Below, one piece after another: positions 25,001 through 31,680 of a stretch of 64,000 nucleotides of DNA. Position 1 is the first letter of the stretch, and every line of letters starts with the position of its first letter. The translations under genes were made by a program, and so were the position numbers. This stretch comes from Odontocerum albicorne (Eukaryota; Arthropoda; Insecta; Trichoptera; Odontoceridae), in contig OX463849.1 of assembly GCA_949825065.1 (NCBI GenBank), positions 1,426,001 through 1,490,000 on the forward strand, written 5' to 3'. The notes beneath the pieces were generated by a model, which was given only the letters and a program-made list of their open reading frames with translations, was not told the origin of the DNA and ran no database searches.

Positions 25001-25178
25001 CGAGGTGCACATGCAGCCGCCGAGGCCCAACTGCTGCAAGATCTGGCTGTCCAAGTTCCCTACACGCTCCAAGCGTATCGACGTCATCTCGCGCATCACC
25101 TTCCCGCTGGTGTTCGCGCTCTTCAACCTTGTCTATTGGTCCACCTATCTATTCCGCGAGGAGGGTGAAGAGAACTGA
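3860..25178 (+). CDS. GluCl: GluCl copy A: 3' five exons of a glutamate-gated chloride channel (5' exons outside window)
   Basis: Subunit of a pentameric cys-loop ligand-gated chloride channel of the neuronal or muscle plasma membrane, opened by glutamate and the target of avermectins in arthropods (family knowledge). Coding exons: 3860-4096, 6188-6322, 14362-14514, 16972-17246 and 24945-25178. All have AG/GT borders and compatible phases. They encode the second half of the ligand-binding domain with the first cys-loop ([15 protein letters not shown]), the second GluCl disulfide ([13 protein letters not shown]), M1, M2, M3, a short cytoplasmic loop, M4 and the stop. The chloride-selective PAR motif before M2 is present. 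The N-terminal exons should lie upstream of base 1. Introns are very long (up to about 8 kb) and full of repeats. The exons look intact and under protein constraint. An open alternative is that these exons belong to the same gene as 48345-62174, with the order scrambled by assembly. Confidence 0.93.
4240..4445 (+). repeat. tRNA-derived SINE, divergent copy
   Basis: Its parts follow the order of the copy at 4453-4662 (head with B-box-like TTTGATTCCC, GTATCC, A run, CTGATTATCACTGAAGG, then GTGGCTATAAATCCGCCA and GTAATACAATA), but it is heavily mutated. Confidence 0.55.
4453..4662 (+). repeat. tRNA-derived SINE with LINE-like tail
   Basis: The head is GACCTCCGAGGTAAGACAC and GCGGGTTCAATTCCCG (pol III B box). 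The middle is TGGAATCCAGAC, an A run and a GGTTCCGGTCTAG segment. The tail is GGTTGGTTAAAAGATATTGC, CACATGGCAATAAGCCC and AATACAATA. The tail matches the 3' end of the LINE at about 5385-5462. Confidence 0.75.
4690..4854. repeat. 55-bp tandem repeat, three copies
   Basis: Units start at 4690, 4745 and 4800. Each contains TAGTTTGCCTGGTGAAGTTG and ends with GCCCTGAAGATG. The last unit runs into ACGCTTTTGAAACGTTAAC, giving a CTGAAGA ... GAAAC pair like the Penelope-type terminal repeats. The array may be a tandemly amplified retroelement end. Confidence 0.8.
4960..5465 (+). mobile_element. LINE 3' end (RT C-terminal tail plus 3' UTR)
   Basis: The + strand encodes degraded but readable [19 protein letters not shown] and [14 protein letters not shown] followed by a stop, the usual end of a non-LTR retrotransposon polymerase. 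About 300 bases of 3' UTR follow, ending in GGTTGGTTGGAAGAGATTGC, AATAAGCCCGTCAGATTG and a CAATAAAAG-type tail. Related copies: 37840-38300 (-), 46820-46990 (+) and 56040-56690 (-). Confidence 0.7.
5620..6075 (-). pseudogene. LINE reverse transcriptase remnant (RTE-like C-terminal part)
   Basis: On the minus strand, fragments read [19 protein letters not shown], then [14 protein letters not shown], then further frame-broken text. 'YGSECWT ... [11 protein letters not shown]' is the typical region after the polymerase core of RTE/BovB-type elements. Several stops and shifts make it a relic. It ends about 110 bases before the next GluCl exon. Confidence 0.65.
6188..6322 (+). CDS. GluCl: GluCl copy A exon: end of ligand-binding domain
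   Basis: 135 bp, acceptor GACAG|ACGGCTGG, donor ACACCG|GTGAGT. It encodes (Y)[38 protein letters not shown] and NSKTNTG. It carries the first Cys of the second disulfide loop (YCNSK). Almost identical to other insect GluCl proteins as I recall them. Confidence 0.95.
6433..6552. repeat. Cluster of ACCGGTTAA words in intron
   Basis: Within 120 bases, ACCGGTT occurs at least five times (two of them AACCGGTT, at 6471 and 6543), linked by degenerate TTAACT/ATTTG units. AACCGGTT is the known Grainyhead-type binding word in insects. It may equally be a degenerate simple repeat. Confidence 0.4.
6553..7585. other. Intron stretch, no gene seen
   Basis: AT-rich sequence. A tRNA-like antisense B box (GGGATTTGAACACGC) is near 6676, and at about 6870-6925 there is a short GC-rich palindromic stretch around GCGCACC...GGTGCG words. 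No coding exon or full element is recognised. Confidence 0.4.
7586..8140 (+). mobile_element. 5'-truncated LINE 3' end (copy of 16350-16900)
   Basis: Starts at CAGCTCAATCCCTTTTATAC and continues through the same 3' UTR as the element ending at about 16900, to GTTGTGTCGTTAATAAAATA with an A-rich tail. It carries a small internal tandem duplication (GAAAATTGTTATACTAAC twice). At 7720-7721 it has plain TA where the other copy has TACGAGTA. Confidence 0.8.
8440..9240 (-). repeat. Interspersed repeat, copy 1 of a family also at 36340-36720
   Basis: In inverted orientation, two parts match 36340-36720: 8450-8600 (CTTCCTTCCCTGTGATGTG, AACTAGTAC) and 8985-9190 (ACACGTGTGCCAG-type words, GAGGAAGCGACGCTATTC). 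The middle is interrupted, in part by the MITE fragment at 8598-8692. No protein is recognised. Confidence 0.6.
8598..8692 (-). mobile_element. Fragment of GGATGAG-type MITE
   Basis: One terminal piece of the family at 45854-46406: AGTTCGGAAATTCTAGGATG, ACAGCTCACAAATTTGCCCC, AACCTTGTAACGATGTTCAG. It is cut off at a TTTATTTATTT tract. Confidence 0.7.
9241..10237. other. Intron stretch, no gene seen
   Basis: AT-rich intronic DNA without a recognised exon. A weak antisense tRNA-like B box (GGATTCGAACC) near 9477 suggests an old SINE head. Confidence 0.4.
10238..10445 (-). repeat. Penelope-like terminal repeat fragment
   Basis: Contains, in order, GTGGAGGTTTAAAAAC, ATCAAACACTGTTTATTCC, GTAACGGTATAACCCTACC, GGTTTCAAGG, CACCTCATCTTCAGGGG and CTGTTCGAACTGGTACCG. 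This is the family described at 49955-50640. On the minus strand CTGAAGA and GAAAC occur with the hammerhead spacing. Confidence 0.75.
10929..11020 (+). repeat. SINE tail
   Basis: GGTTGGTTGGAAGGGATTG, GACAATAAGTCCACCAGG and a GTAATACAACA end match the tail of the SINE at 4453-4662. The head is absent. Confidence 0.65.
11090..11668. mobile_element. MITE with inverted ends (GGTCCCTGTGAC family)
   Basis: The inverted ends read TATACTCAATAAAATGTAGG (left) and, inverted, TTATACTAGAGAAAATGTAG (right), both followed by GGTCCCTGTGAC. The interior is AT-rich with no coding capacity. Relatives lie at 8598-8692, 45854-46406, 57170-57420 and 61010-61134, which makes this a multi-copy family. Confidence 0.75.
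11669..12860. other. Intron stretch, no gene seen
   Basis: Mixed-composition intronic sequence. A 100-codon open frame at 12348-12650 shows no domain I recognise and no conserved context. Confidence 0.4.
12861..13490. mobile_element. Foldback element copy 1
   Basis: Bounded by CAGGGTGTCC and its inverse GGACACCCTG, each next to TA. Long inverted arms contain a CAACGTCAAG word, ACATTTGGCGCAGGGTAGC and TAGCTGATAAAAAATATTAA. No protein. Other copies: 17588-18721 and 27812-28349. Confidence 0.8.
13773..14290. repeat. 39-bp minisatellite, 13 units, next to exon 7 acceptor
   Basis: Unit core TTAGAGAGCAGTCGTGATGA. Thirteen units differ at one short segment (GGTTTG, TGTTTG or GGTTGG). The variants follow a five-unit higher-order order (about 195 bp). 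Because 39 is divisible by 3, one minus-strand frame stays open as a 13-residue repeat ([10 protein letters not shown] core); this is a by-product, not a gene. The array ends about 70 bases before the splice acceptor at 14361. Confidence 0.95.
14362..14514 (+). CDS. GluCl: GluCl copy A exon: M1 and start of M2
   Basis: 153 bp, acceptor TTCCAG|GCGAGT, donor CTCG|GTAAGT. It encodes (G)[15 protein letters not shown], then M1 [20 protein letters not shown] and [16 protein letters not shown]. The PAR triplet just before M2 is the chloride-selectivity signature of anion-type cys-loop channels. The second Cys of the GluCl-specific disulfide is in EYSC. Confidence 0.96.
14603..14702. repeat. Penelope-like terminal fragment with short fold-back
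   Basis: GTTAAGGCACTGTGGAGG then ATCAAACACTGTTTATTCC and GTAACGGTATAAACAGTG. The last part inverts back into AAACAGTGTTTGATAAAAC, so the fragment ends as a small hairpin. Confidence 0.65.
14733..15178. repeat. 32-bp minisatellite, about 14 units
   Basis: Unit CTCGATATCATAATCCGACC plus ATAACACTAAGG, with C/T and A/G variants (CTCAATATC, TAGTCC, TCCAACC) that recur in blocks. It lies in the intron after exon 7. Confidence 0.95.
15243..15462. repeat. 20-bp minisatellite, about 11 units
   Basis: Unit GTTTGAAGCATATGAGATCA, with GGAGC and TATAGGATC variants that alternate in a partly regular order. Same intron as the 32-bp array. Confidence 0.95.
15762..15960 (+). pseudogene. LINE polymerase C-terminal remnant
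   Basis: Reads [31 protein letters not shown], then stop and frame breaks with MDVEEMK. This 'GRRSRGRP..W.D....LKERN' text is the tail region of RTE/BovB-like polymerases. Short and broken. Confidence 0.5.
15995..16900 (+). mobile_element. 5'-truncated LINE with RT C-terminal coding tail
   Basis: The + strand reads [44 protein letters not shown], then stop or shift, and [20 protein letters not shown] to [13 protein letters not shown]. 'L.YCSLV.SRLDY.S.IWSP' and 'LE.VQ..FLR' are typical of the post-polymerase region of Jockey/R1-type LINEs. The shared 3' UTR ends in GTGTCGTTAATTAAATAAAT. A partner copy lies at 7586-8140. It ends about 70 bases before exon 8. Confidence 0.8.
16466..16473 (+). 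other. TACGAGTA insertion site (6 bp relative to LINE copy)
   Basis: Here ATAAG-TACGAGTA-TATATAG; the sister LINE copy near 7720 reads ATAAG-TA-TATATAG with otherwise matching flanks. Confidence 0.85.
16972..17246 (+). CDS. GluCl: GluCl copy A exon: M2, M3 and cytoplasmic loop
   Basis: 275 bp, acceptor TTCCAG|GAGTGA, donor GCAATG|GTGAGC. It encodes (G)[58 protein letters not shown] and the loop [20 protein letters not shown] ... TFAM. The M3 Gly residues linked in other arthropods to avermectin response are present in VWTG and FVFGALLE. The loop is short and basic near M3. If the intron were retained, the frame would continue VSADTV and stop at 17265-17267, giving a product without M4. Confidence 0.96.
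17588..18721. mobile_element. Foldback element copy 2
   Basis: CAGGGTGTCC at the left and an inverted, slightly altered end at the right. The arms, about 500 bp each, are near-palindromic (GTCAAGCTGGTATCGAGG against its inverse; GCGCCAAATGTTTATATGCT against its inverse). No protein. Longest of the three copies. Confidence 0.85.
18749..18905 (-). pseudogene. LINE polymerase tail remnant
   Basis: The minus strand reads [20 protein letters not shown] and [10 protein letters not shown]. 'LFR.AADKV..A.MIAN' is the C-terminal end of RTE/BovB-like polymerases. Too short to classify further. Confidence 0.6.
19060..19384. repeat. 62-bp minisatellite, about five units
   Basis: Units contain GAAGATACCTGTGTCTGATT, CTGGAAATTAATCCACTAG and TCTCATGCCATACATG. 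They are almost identical, which suggests recent expansion. Confidence 0.95.
19431..20106 (+). mobile_element. mariner-family element 2, internally deleted
   Basis: Inverted ends: GTGCGTTTTATGTTCCAGAC on the left; inverted right end GTCCGTTTTATGTTTCAGGC. Inside, an ATG at about 19539 starts [17 protein letters not shown], then breaks. Further on, C-terminal pieces are readable ([34 protein letters not shown]). The middle, with the catalytic acids, is gone. Non-autonomous relic of a different mariner lineage from the one at 1862. Confidence 0.8.
20107..21461. other. Intron stretch, no gene seen
   Basis: AT-rich intronic DNA with no exon, element end or tandem array that I recognise. Confidence 0.4.
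21462..21662 (+). repeat. tRNA-derived SINE
   Basis: The head is CCTTAGCTTAGTTGATAAGA (A box) with GGGTTTAACCCCC at the B-box place, then ACTTACAGTCTGATTTTTAG, AAAGAAATTCCCAAATTGC and a CAATACAATA end. Same layout as 4453-4662, but with a different head. Confidence 0.65.
22255..22500. repeat. About 31-bp degenerate tandem repeat, eight units
   Basis: Units vary around TGAATCATTGAATTGAAGG plus CTCTTATCAACTG. The minus-strand frame across it is an artefact of the repeat. Confidence 0.85.
22677..22750 (+). repeat. SINE head fragment
   Basis: GACCTCCGTAGCACAGTGGT (A box), CACCAGGAGGCTTCAG and TTTCCATTCC (weak B box). The body and tail are missing. Confidence 0.55.
23555..23670. repeat. 24-bp tandem repeat, four to five units
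   Basis: Unit GTTTTACCTGGATTGGTG plus TTCTAT. Confidence 0.9.
23671..24465. other. Intron stretch, no gene seen
   Basis: AT-rich. A short direct duplication (GTTTTAAAGGG...AAGCCAAGAATA) near 24167-24220 is the only structure noted. Confidence 0.4.
24466..24560. repeat. 32-bp tandem repeat, three units
   Basis: Unit TTAATGAATGAGTGCACAGA plus CCAAAACATTAC. Confidence 0.9.
24945..25178 (+). CDS. GluCl: GluCl copy A last coding exon: M4 and stop
   Basis: 234 bp including TGA, acceptor CCCCAG|AAGCCG. It encodes [59 protein letters not shown] and [19 protein letters not shown]4 is [20 protein letters not shown]. The exon is strikingly GC-rich against its flanks, as expected for selected coding DNA in this AT-rich locus. 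The acceptor sits in an open frame, so the exon start rests on phase (previous exon ends FAM) and protein match. Confidence 0.96.
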   Translation, partial: KPLVRLPGTALPLEKVRQCEVHMQPPRPNCCKIWLSKFPTRSKRIDVISRITFPLVFALFNLVYWSTYLFREEGEEN

Positions 25179-25613
25179 TGGGCGCGGCTGGCCCTCCCAG
25201 GCGTGTGCGTGCTGCTCTGTACCGCCTACGTGCTCATTTTCTTCGCCCGCCCCGAGGGGATGCTCTGAGTTTTTTCTCGCGCGCATCGCCACATCCCACC
25301 TGCATCATCTGCCCTACTTCCACCAACGCTAAGAGGTTTTCAATCTTCTCTTTATTGGAAAGGCTTCCAGCGCTGATCCCTACAACCGGATGGGCTATCG
25401 TGACCATCATTCATTCATTATCATATCACTCTGCATACTATGCTAATATAGGTTAGGTTTGCATTAACTGATTATTATATATCTATATGATGTTCGCAAT
25501 AACTCAATTTGATCATTGCCCTAAATTTTTACCCAAAATGAAAATGGAGAATAACCAAAATGCATCTACAGCGCTAAGCTACTCTTGTTGTCAGCATTCT
25601 TTGAGAATTCTGC

Positions 25614-25619
25614 AATAAA
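25614..25619 (+). promoter_or_regulatory. Candidate polyadenylation signal of GluCl copy A
   Basis: AATAAA about 436 bases after the stop codon, the first such hexamer noticed downstream on this strand. Use is inferred only from position. Confidence 0.35.
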
Positions 25620-25929
25620 TTACCTTTTTAGGCCGAGTAGGCAAAACACGGTAAGTATTAAATATGATGATATGAGCTTAAAGCATTAAATATACCAAAT
25701 CACCAAAAAAGAATTATGTTTTAATAAATTTCATTAAAAAAAAGCATTTGAATTTTTCATGGATTTTCATAATAACATCCATAAATGGATGTTATTAAGA
25801 ATCCAGAACATATTTGAGGTGAAATTTAGGTCCATGGTCAATTTTGACTATATCGAATAACATATATACAGTGTGAAGAATAAATTCTTCAGTGAAGCAT
25901 GTACTGATAACAGGGATCCACAGTGTATT

Positions 25930-26168
25930 TAGTTTGAGTTTGGTGATATGTCTACCTTACACATTGTAAAGTTTGAGTTTGGTGATATGTCTACCTTACA
26001 CATTGTATAGTTTGAGTTTGGTGATATGTCTACCTTACACATTGTATAGTTTGAGTTTGGTGATATGTCTACCTCACACATTGTATAGTTTGAGTTTGGT
26101 GATATGTCTACCTTACACATTGTATAGTTTGAGTTTGGTGATATGTCTACCTTACACATTGTATAGTT
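25930..26168. repeat. 39-bp minisatellite, six units
   Basis: Unit GTTTGAGTTTGGTGATATGT plus CTACCTTACACATTGTATA. Both strands stay open (39 is a multiple of 3), giving false repeat proteins on each. Confidence 0.95.
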
Positions 26169-26904
26169 CATATTCGCTGAATTAATTCTAACGAGATTGG
26201 CACTGAGGAAACTTTATTCTTACCTCTTTAAATGGAAATGATGGCAACTCTCGAACTGGATTTTTTAGTATCGAAACCTGGATTTCTTAGTATCAGGGAA
26301 ACATATTTTATTACCTCATTCAAATTCGTTGTAAAACCCTAACAGAGGTGGAACGAAAGCCAATCCCAATAAAAGTAGACCAAACTCACGTACACTCTTT
26401 ATAGTTTTTTTATTTACCAGTGTTGGATACCCGAAAATAAATCAAGGACAACTGGAACATGAAAGATCCTTTTATATTAGTGATCAGAAGTGTTAAGAGC
26501 AGAAGCTGTTTCGCTGGAGGCAGATGTGTTTGTGAGGAGAAGAAGTGATGTCGCGCTCTGTGTAACTCGGTTCTGCAGTGACCAATCTGAAACGAATTAA
26601 TGGGTCATCTTCTACGCTGGCCACTGAACTATTTACTAATAACGGATGTCTTACTCGACAACCACTTTACTGTTACAAAGTTCTTCAATACATACGAGTA
26701 TATAATATATTAAGGTGCATTCTTATTAGAGCAGTAAGTGACAAATTTTCAGCAGCTATGTCAGAAGATTTTGGCAGCGACCATTGTATACATGAAGATT
26801 GTTCACTCGGTCAATTAAACAAATTTAAAAGATCAGTTCCCAAATTATCATTATTCTTAACAAAATGTTTACCTAGTCAGGTCTTTTTAAAGAATTCAAC
26901 AAAT
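26169..26904. other. Intergenic stretch, no gene recognised
   Basis: A 123-codon open frame (26578-26949) runs into the repeat at 26905 and has no recognisable domain. A TACGAGTA octamer lies at 26693-26700. Confidence 0.4.
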
Positions 26905-27150
26905 TGTAATTTATTTTTATCAAACACCGTTTATTCCACTTTTTTGTAACGGTATAACCCTACCGGTTTCAAGGCTTTCACCTCATCTTCAGGGGAGCAA
27001 AAAAGTCTTGTTTATGCTCCCCTGAAGATGAGGTGAAAGCCTTGAAACCCGTAGGGTTATACCGTTACAAAAAAGTGGAATAAAGTGTTTGATAAAAATA
27101 AATTATGTTTTTAAACCTCCACAACGTTAATGCCTTAACTATAAACAACA
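26905..27150. repeat. Penelope-like terminal repeats as a perfect inverted pair
   Basis: The left arm (about 26910-27000) reads into the repeat, and the right arm (27014-27105) is its near-exact inverse, with about 13 bases between. Each arm holds the ACCGGTTTCAAGG / CTCATCTTCAGGGG block. The right side continues to the family end (CCTCCACAACGTTAATGCC). This is a head-to-head pair without interior. Confidence 0.85.
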
Positions 27151-27811
27151 ATTCAACAAATTGTTTGTTGCATAATGTTTGTCAATTGAACTAGCTAAGC
27201 GAATTAATTCACTGTTAGTACTTGCTGAACAATCTAATATTTGCTCACATATCCATCTAAAATGCACCTTAACGCATACAGTTTATTTATATACAATAAT
27301 AATTGTACTCTCCGCCTATGTAAACCCTGTAGATCGACAAAATCAATGCGAAAAAATATTCAAATCGCTTTCATTGTTCCAAATTGTCACATTGTATTTT
27401 ACAAATTAATAGAAAAAATCAGAGAATAACTGTAGTAATAACTGTAAATATCAATTTGTAATAAATATTAAATAACATATTGTAATAAATCTGTATTATT
27501 TATTTATTATTACGAATAAGAAAATGTCATTTGCATTGAAAGTCATTGAACGGTGAAACATGATGAATATATAAAGATATATTCGAGGGTGGACTTTTAC
27601 ATTTTGTATATAATTTCATTGAAACGACTGTCGCTTAGCGGAACCATTAACTATTTTGATGTAATGGAATAATTTATTATAAATATTATATATCAACAAC
27701 GATATCAGTAATAACTAAATCTTTTGAGAAATGTATATTACGAGTACTTTCATTCAAATAATATTTTTTAAAAGTGTAGGTAAAATATTAATCGTGTAGT
27801 TCAAACATATA
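27151..27811. other. Intergenic stretch, no gene recognised
   Basis: AT-rich. It holds a TACGAGTA octamer at 27739-27746. No exon or element is recognised. Confidence 0.4.
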
Positions 27812-28349
27812 CAGGTTGTCCCGTAACTCAATGTCAAGCCGGTATCGAGGAAAAGGCCAGCTTATGACGGTTCAGAGTTAAAAAAAAGCCTAATACTTTT
27901 CGAGTTATATGCGTTTATTTTAAATTGTGAAAGTACCCTGACTTAACAGGCCATCTTTCTATGTAACTAGCCAGGTTAGCGTAGTACATTATTTTTACAG
28001 TATGATGAGCTAAAGTTAGCTGATAAAAAATATTAAATTTTATAGTCGGACCAGAGCTATTTTTTTTTAAAACGTGAAGATTTTTTTTGTTTTATATCGG
28101 ACTCCGACTAATAGCAGAGCTATCTAGTATTGCGATACAACCATTAAAATCATAAAATATGGCAATTTGTAGTCACAGCATATAAACATTTGGCACAGGG
28201 TAGCTACTTTCACAGTTTAAAAAAAAAATGCCTATAACTCGAAAAGTATAAAAGTTAAGGCTCTTGCAAGATTTTTTTTAACTCTGAACCAACATAAGCT
28301 GACCTTTTCCTTGATACTGGCTTGACATCGAGTTACAGGATACCCTGTA
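27812..28349. mobile_element. Foldback element copy 3
   Basis: The ends CAGGTTGTCC and inverse ACAGGGTATCC enclose inverted arms shared with 12861-13490 and 17588-18721 (GTCAAGCCGGTATCGAGG and its inverse). Shorter because part of one arm is missing. Confidence 0.8.
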
Positions 28350-28675
28350 TAACATTCAACATCGTTTCAGGTTCCGCTAACATTAAAACACTTAAAGGAA
28401 ATATTAACTAAATCAAACATTTTTGCATTGACATCTGTATAAATTGAATTGAACATGTAAGTTATACCTGCACCATACATCTGAATATATTTCCGACTAA
28501 ATTAATACAGAGAGATAAATTTTACAGTTTTCCTTCATTAATAAGAGTATTTATGGGTATTTGGGATTCTCATGGCTAATAAAACTGGTTAATGAAATTA
28601 ATGAAAACATTTGAGATCAGAGATAAACACTCTTCCCAGCTAAAAAAAACTAAATTTTAAAATGTATCTAAGTCC

Positions 28676-28812
28676 ACAACCTTCACGGCATAGTTGGCAA
28701 ACACTTGTTTTCCACCCTGGAGGGGTTTAAGAGTTCCATTTCAAATGAGTACTTTAGAAAAAATAAAAGTTCCAGTCTGGTTTATTTTATCAACAATACT
28801 ATTGTTATCTAT
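28676..28812 (+). repeat. SINE, truncated
   Basis: ACCTTCACGGCATAGTTGG with CACCCTGGAGGG at the head, a degenerate B box and AAAAGTTCCAGTCTGGT in the body. The tail is degraded. Confidence 0.5.
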
Positions 28813-28920
28813 TGTATTTGTGTGCAGTAGTTTTGATTATATGTATGACAATTAACTACGGGTTGCGTGCATAATCAAAGGTTTGTAATCCTGAAGGGTG
28901 ACTAATTCATGGAGGATCTC

Positions 28921-29440
28921 CGCATTCTTTTTCTTCTCAGTGTCATGTCAGGTCCCCCCAACATTGAATGTGACTTGAAAGAAGACATCTTTGTCCCCGG
29001 CAGCCCGAAAAAGATCTCCAACGCCCCTTATGCCAGTCCAATCACGTATATTGCGGAGCCAGGAGATTTGCCTCCTGCCAACACCTCTTCGACCTTCTAT
29101 TTTGCCTTGGATGATCAGATGCAGTAATTTATACTTTGCTCCTCTAAGTACATGACCCAAGTAGGACACCTTTGGGATTTTAATATTAGTCAACAACTCT
29201 CTATCAACTTTGGCTCTTTGAAGAACCCTCGTGTTGCTGACCATATCCGTCCAGGGTATCCGTAGCATTCTCCGGTGCATCCACATTTCGAATGCTTCCA
29301 GTCGGTTCATACTACTAACTTTGAGGGTCCATGATTCCACTTCATGCAATAACACTGAACAAACGTAGCATTTGACTAACCGTTGTCGTAGTTTCAAGTT
29401 TAGATTATCATCGCAGAATACGCTTCTCATTTTATTAAAA
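28921..29440 (-). pseudogene. LINE polymerase C-terminal region (RTE/BovB-like)
   Basis: One open minus frame of about 160 codons: MRSVFCDDNLNLKLRQRLVK, YVCSVLLHEVESWTL, MNRLEAFEMWMHRRMLRIPW, VSYLGHVLRGAKYKLLHLII, GRRGVGRRQISWLRNIRDWT and LFRAAGDKD. This is the connector and C-terminal domain after the polymerase core. The core itself is absent. Two close relatives (38640-39180 and 54525-54955) share the family. Confidence 0.8.
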
Positions 29441-30747
29441 GCCGCACGAGATGATTCAATTCACCGCATTGATGATGTTATTATTCCAAGTCTATTTCTC
29501 TGTATTTCTTTATTCATTGATATATCTATTCTCACTGTTATGATTAAAGCAACAACGTGAAATATCTCTGTCGCTTTCTAACTAATTTAAAGTAGATAAG
29601 ATGAAATTAATCCAAACATTTGTAAAAATAGCGTAATGTTCATACATACCGTGAAGTATTGGAACCCTCGGGTTTAAAGCTCAACTTATCTATACTGTAC
29701 TGTACTGTATCTTGTAAGGACTTCTCTTTCTGAGACGGGGTGAAAGGAGAGAGTGCTTGAAAGCGTGCTGAGTATCAAATAGGGGTGATTGAGGGTGAGG
29801 CTCCACTAGCTTTGGAAATAATACTTTGCCAGATATAAAATTCAACGGTCCAAATTATGTACGGATTTATTTAACGTTTGAGAAAGATTTATATTAAAAA
29901 CAAATTGGTATGTGATAAAAAAATTGTGTATAATTGTTCTTCTTACCTAGTTTATAACTGGTAAAATGTGTTTTTCTCGTGACTAAGTCATAATATTTAA
30001 TCTTGAATCATCTGTCTCCATTCTTTCTGGTCTTGGGTCATGTTCAGAACAGCATTAAGTAAAGATATTGCTTTCGAACCATTTACCTGGTCTGGTTTCT
30101 CTCAGCTTTTCAACATTTTCAGTCGCAATAAATTTCCCCAGACTATTATTCTTTCTTCTAGCAACGTATCCGAAGGAGGGAGAAATTATTATTCTACAGT
30201 TTACAAGATTATATCTCGGATTTCAGCTCCTAAATTTTTCATCTTGGGATCTGTACGTGCAATACACGTATGCTAAATAAACATTTATTGTCTACCAACA
30301 TCACATATCGAAATAAACATTTATTGTCTACCAACATCACATATCGAAAACATGCATCTACAGTCTCATTATTCGTACTTGGAATTACTTTTCCATTATA
30401 TACAATATTGACATAGCCTTTTCTTTTCAAGATAATAAGCTTATTCCAAGATTTTTTTAATTAGCTTTCTGACTAATTGCAAAATCCATTCATTTGTTAA
30501 TGGACTACTGCCTTTATAAAAACATAACAAAAATATTTGATATTATGCTAGAACATAATACAAAATGGAATGTTATGTCCCGAGGCCTGCTTCTACGAAG
30601 CGTTGTAGAGATTTCCAAACCTTTTTCAAAGCTTCTGGACCTCCACCTTCGCCAGTGAGTGTGTATGGAAAGCTCATTGGACTGAGTCCTCAGTAGCAAA
30701 GGTGATATAGGTATACTCATAGGAACATATTGCGTTGAGCGAGGACA

Positions 30748-30761
30748 TACGAGTACGAGTA
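30748..30761 (+). other. Doubled octamer TACGAGTACGAGTA
   Basis: Two overlapping TACGAGTA units share a TA, as would result from the same 6-bp insertion happening twice at one site. Confidence 0.8.
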
Positions 30762-31139
30762 GGTGTACATTAGGATCTGTAAATTTATAGTTGTACTCTA
30801 CACTTTGAAAGAATTTATTAATATTAATATTAAATAAATAACTAATGAAACAATTGTATTGGAATGTTGTGAATGATCCTTTCCAGGTTTACATTATGTG
30901 GTTATTTATTATATTATTCAATTTTTATATCTAATTATCTTTTTATTATTTTTTATCTATGAAAATGTTTATAAAATAAATTTATAAGTATGTTATCTAT
31001 CAAGATTTTACTACTTTAAGTATGTTAATTTGTTGTTTTTTTTTTATTAAAAAACATATTAACAGCATCATCAGTGTATCGTTAAAATTTTACAATTAAA
31101 AGGTTATTTAAATTTTAAAATGAGTTTATATCAAGTTTT

Positions 31140-31680
31140 CAGAGATTCCTCCTAATAAAAGGGCGCTAAGGCTAAGGCAACACCAAAGTGCTTCGCTAGG
31201 TGCTACGTGAATAATAGACTAGGTGATTTCATGCTTGGCCACACCGAAGTGCTTCGCACAAATTCTTTTGACATTTGGGAGCGGTTGAGTCAACAAAGGA
31301 TGCCACACTCAAAACTAACCAATTTCATTACAACTTACCTTATCTTTATTTACTTTCTGCGCAACTTCATTCCAAAGTGATTTTATTACAGGTACATTTT
31401 TGTATAATTTGCTCGATGGATTCCACAAAGGCTCCCTTTTATACACAGCGGTTATTAAAACTTCCGCCATTTTGTAAAATCACTTGGTGACACAATAAAA
31501 TTAACCAACACGTCTGTTCGCTAGGAGACTCGGTGACTAATCGTCATGTAACGTGGCGCTAAGCGTGCAGTGTGGCCATTGCGATAGTATGCGGTGCGTT
31601 GATTCGCTAGGATATGCCGCCTAGTTCGCAGCGTAGCTCTAAGCACCAAGCGAGGCTCCTACCTGGTGGCCGAGGCGTAA
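31140..31680. mobile_element. Possible non-autonomous DNA transposon
   Basis: Two GC-richer ends share words in inverted or related form (GGCGCTAAG, GCTTCGCTAGG, CACACCGAAGTG against CAGTGTGGCC, CGCTAGGATATGCC, CGCTAAGCGTG) around a duller middle. The layout suggests a PIF/Harbinger- or hAT-type MITE, but I could not fix exact ends or a target duplication. Confidence 0.3.

Noticed and set aside
26578..26949. 123-codon open frame
   Set aside because: Runs into a Penelope-like terminal repeat at its end and shows no known motif.
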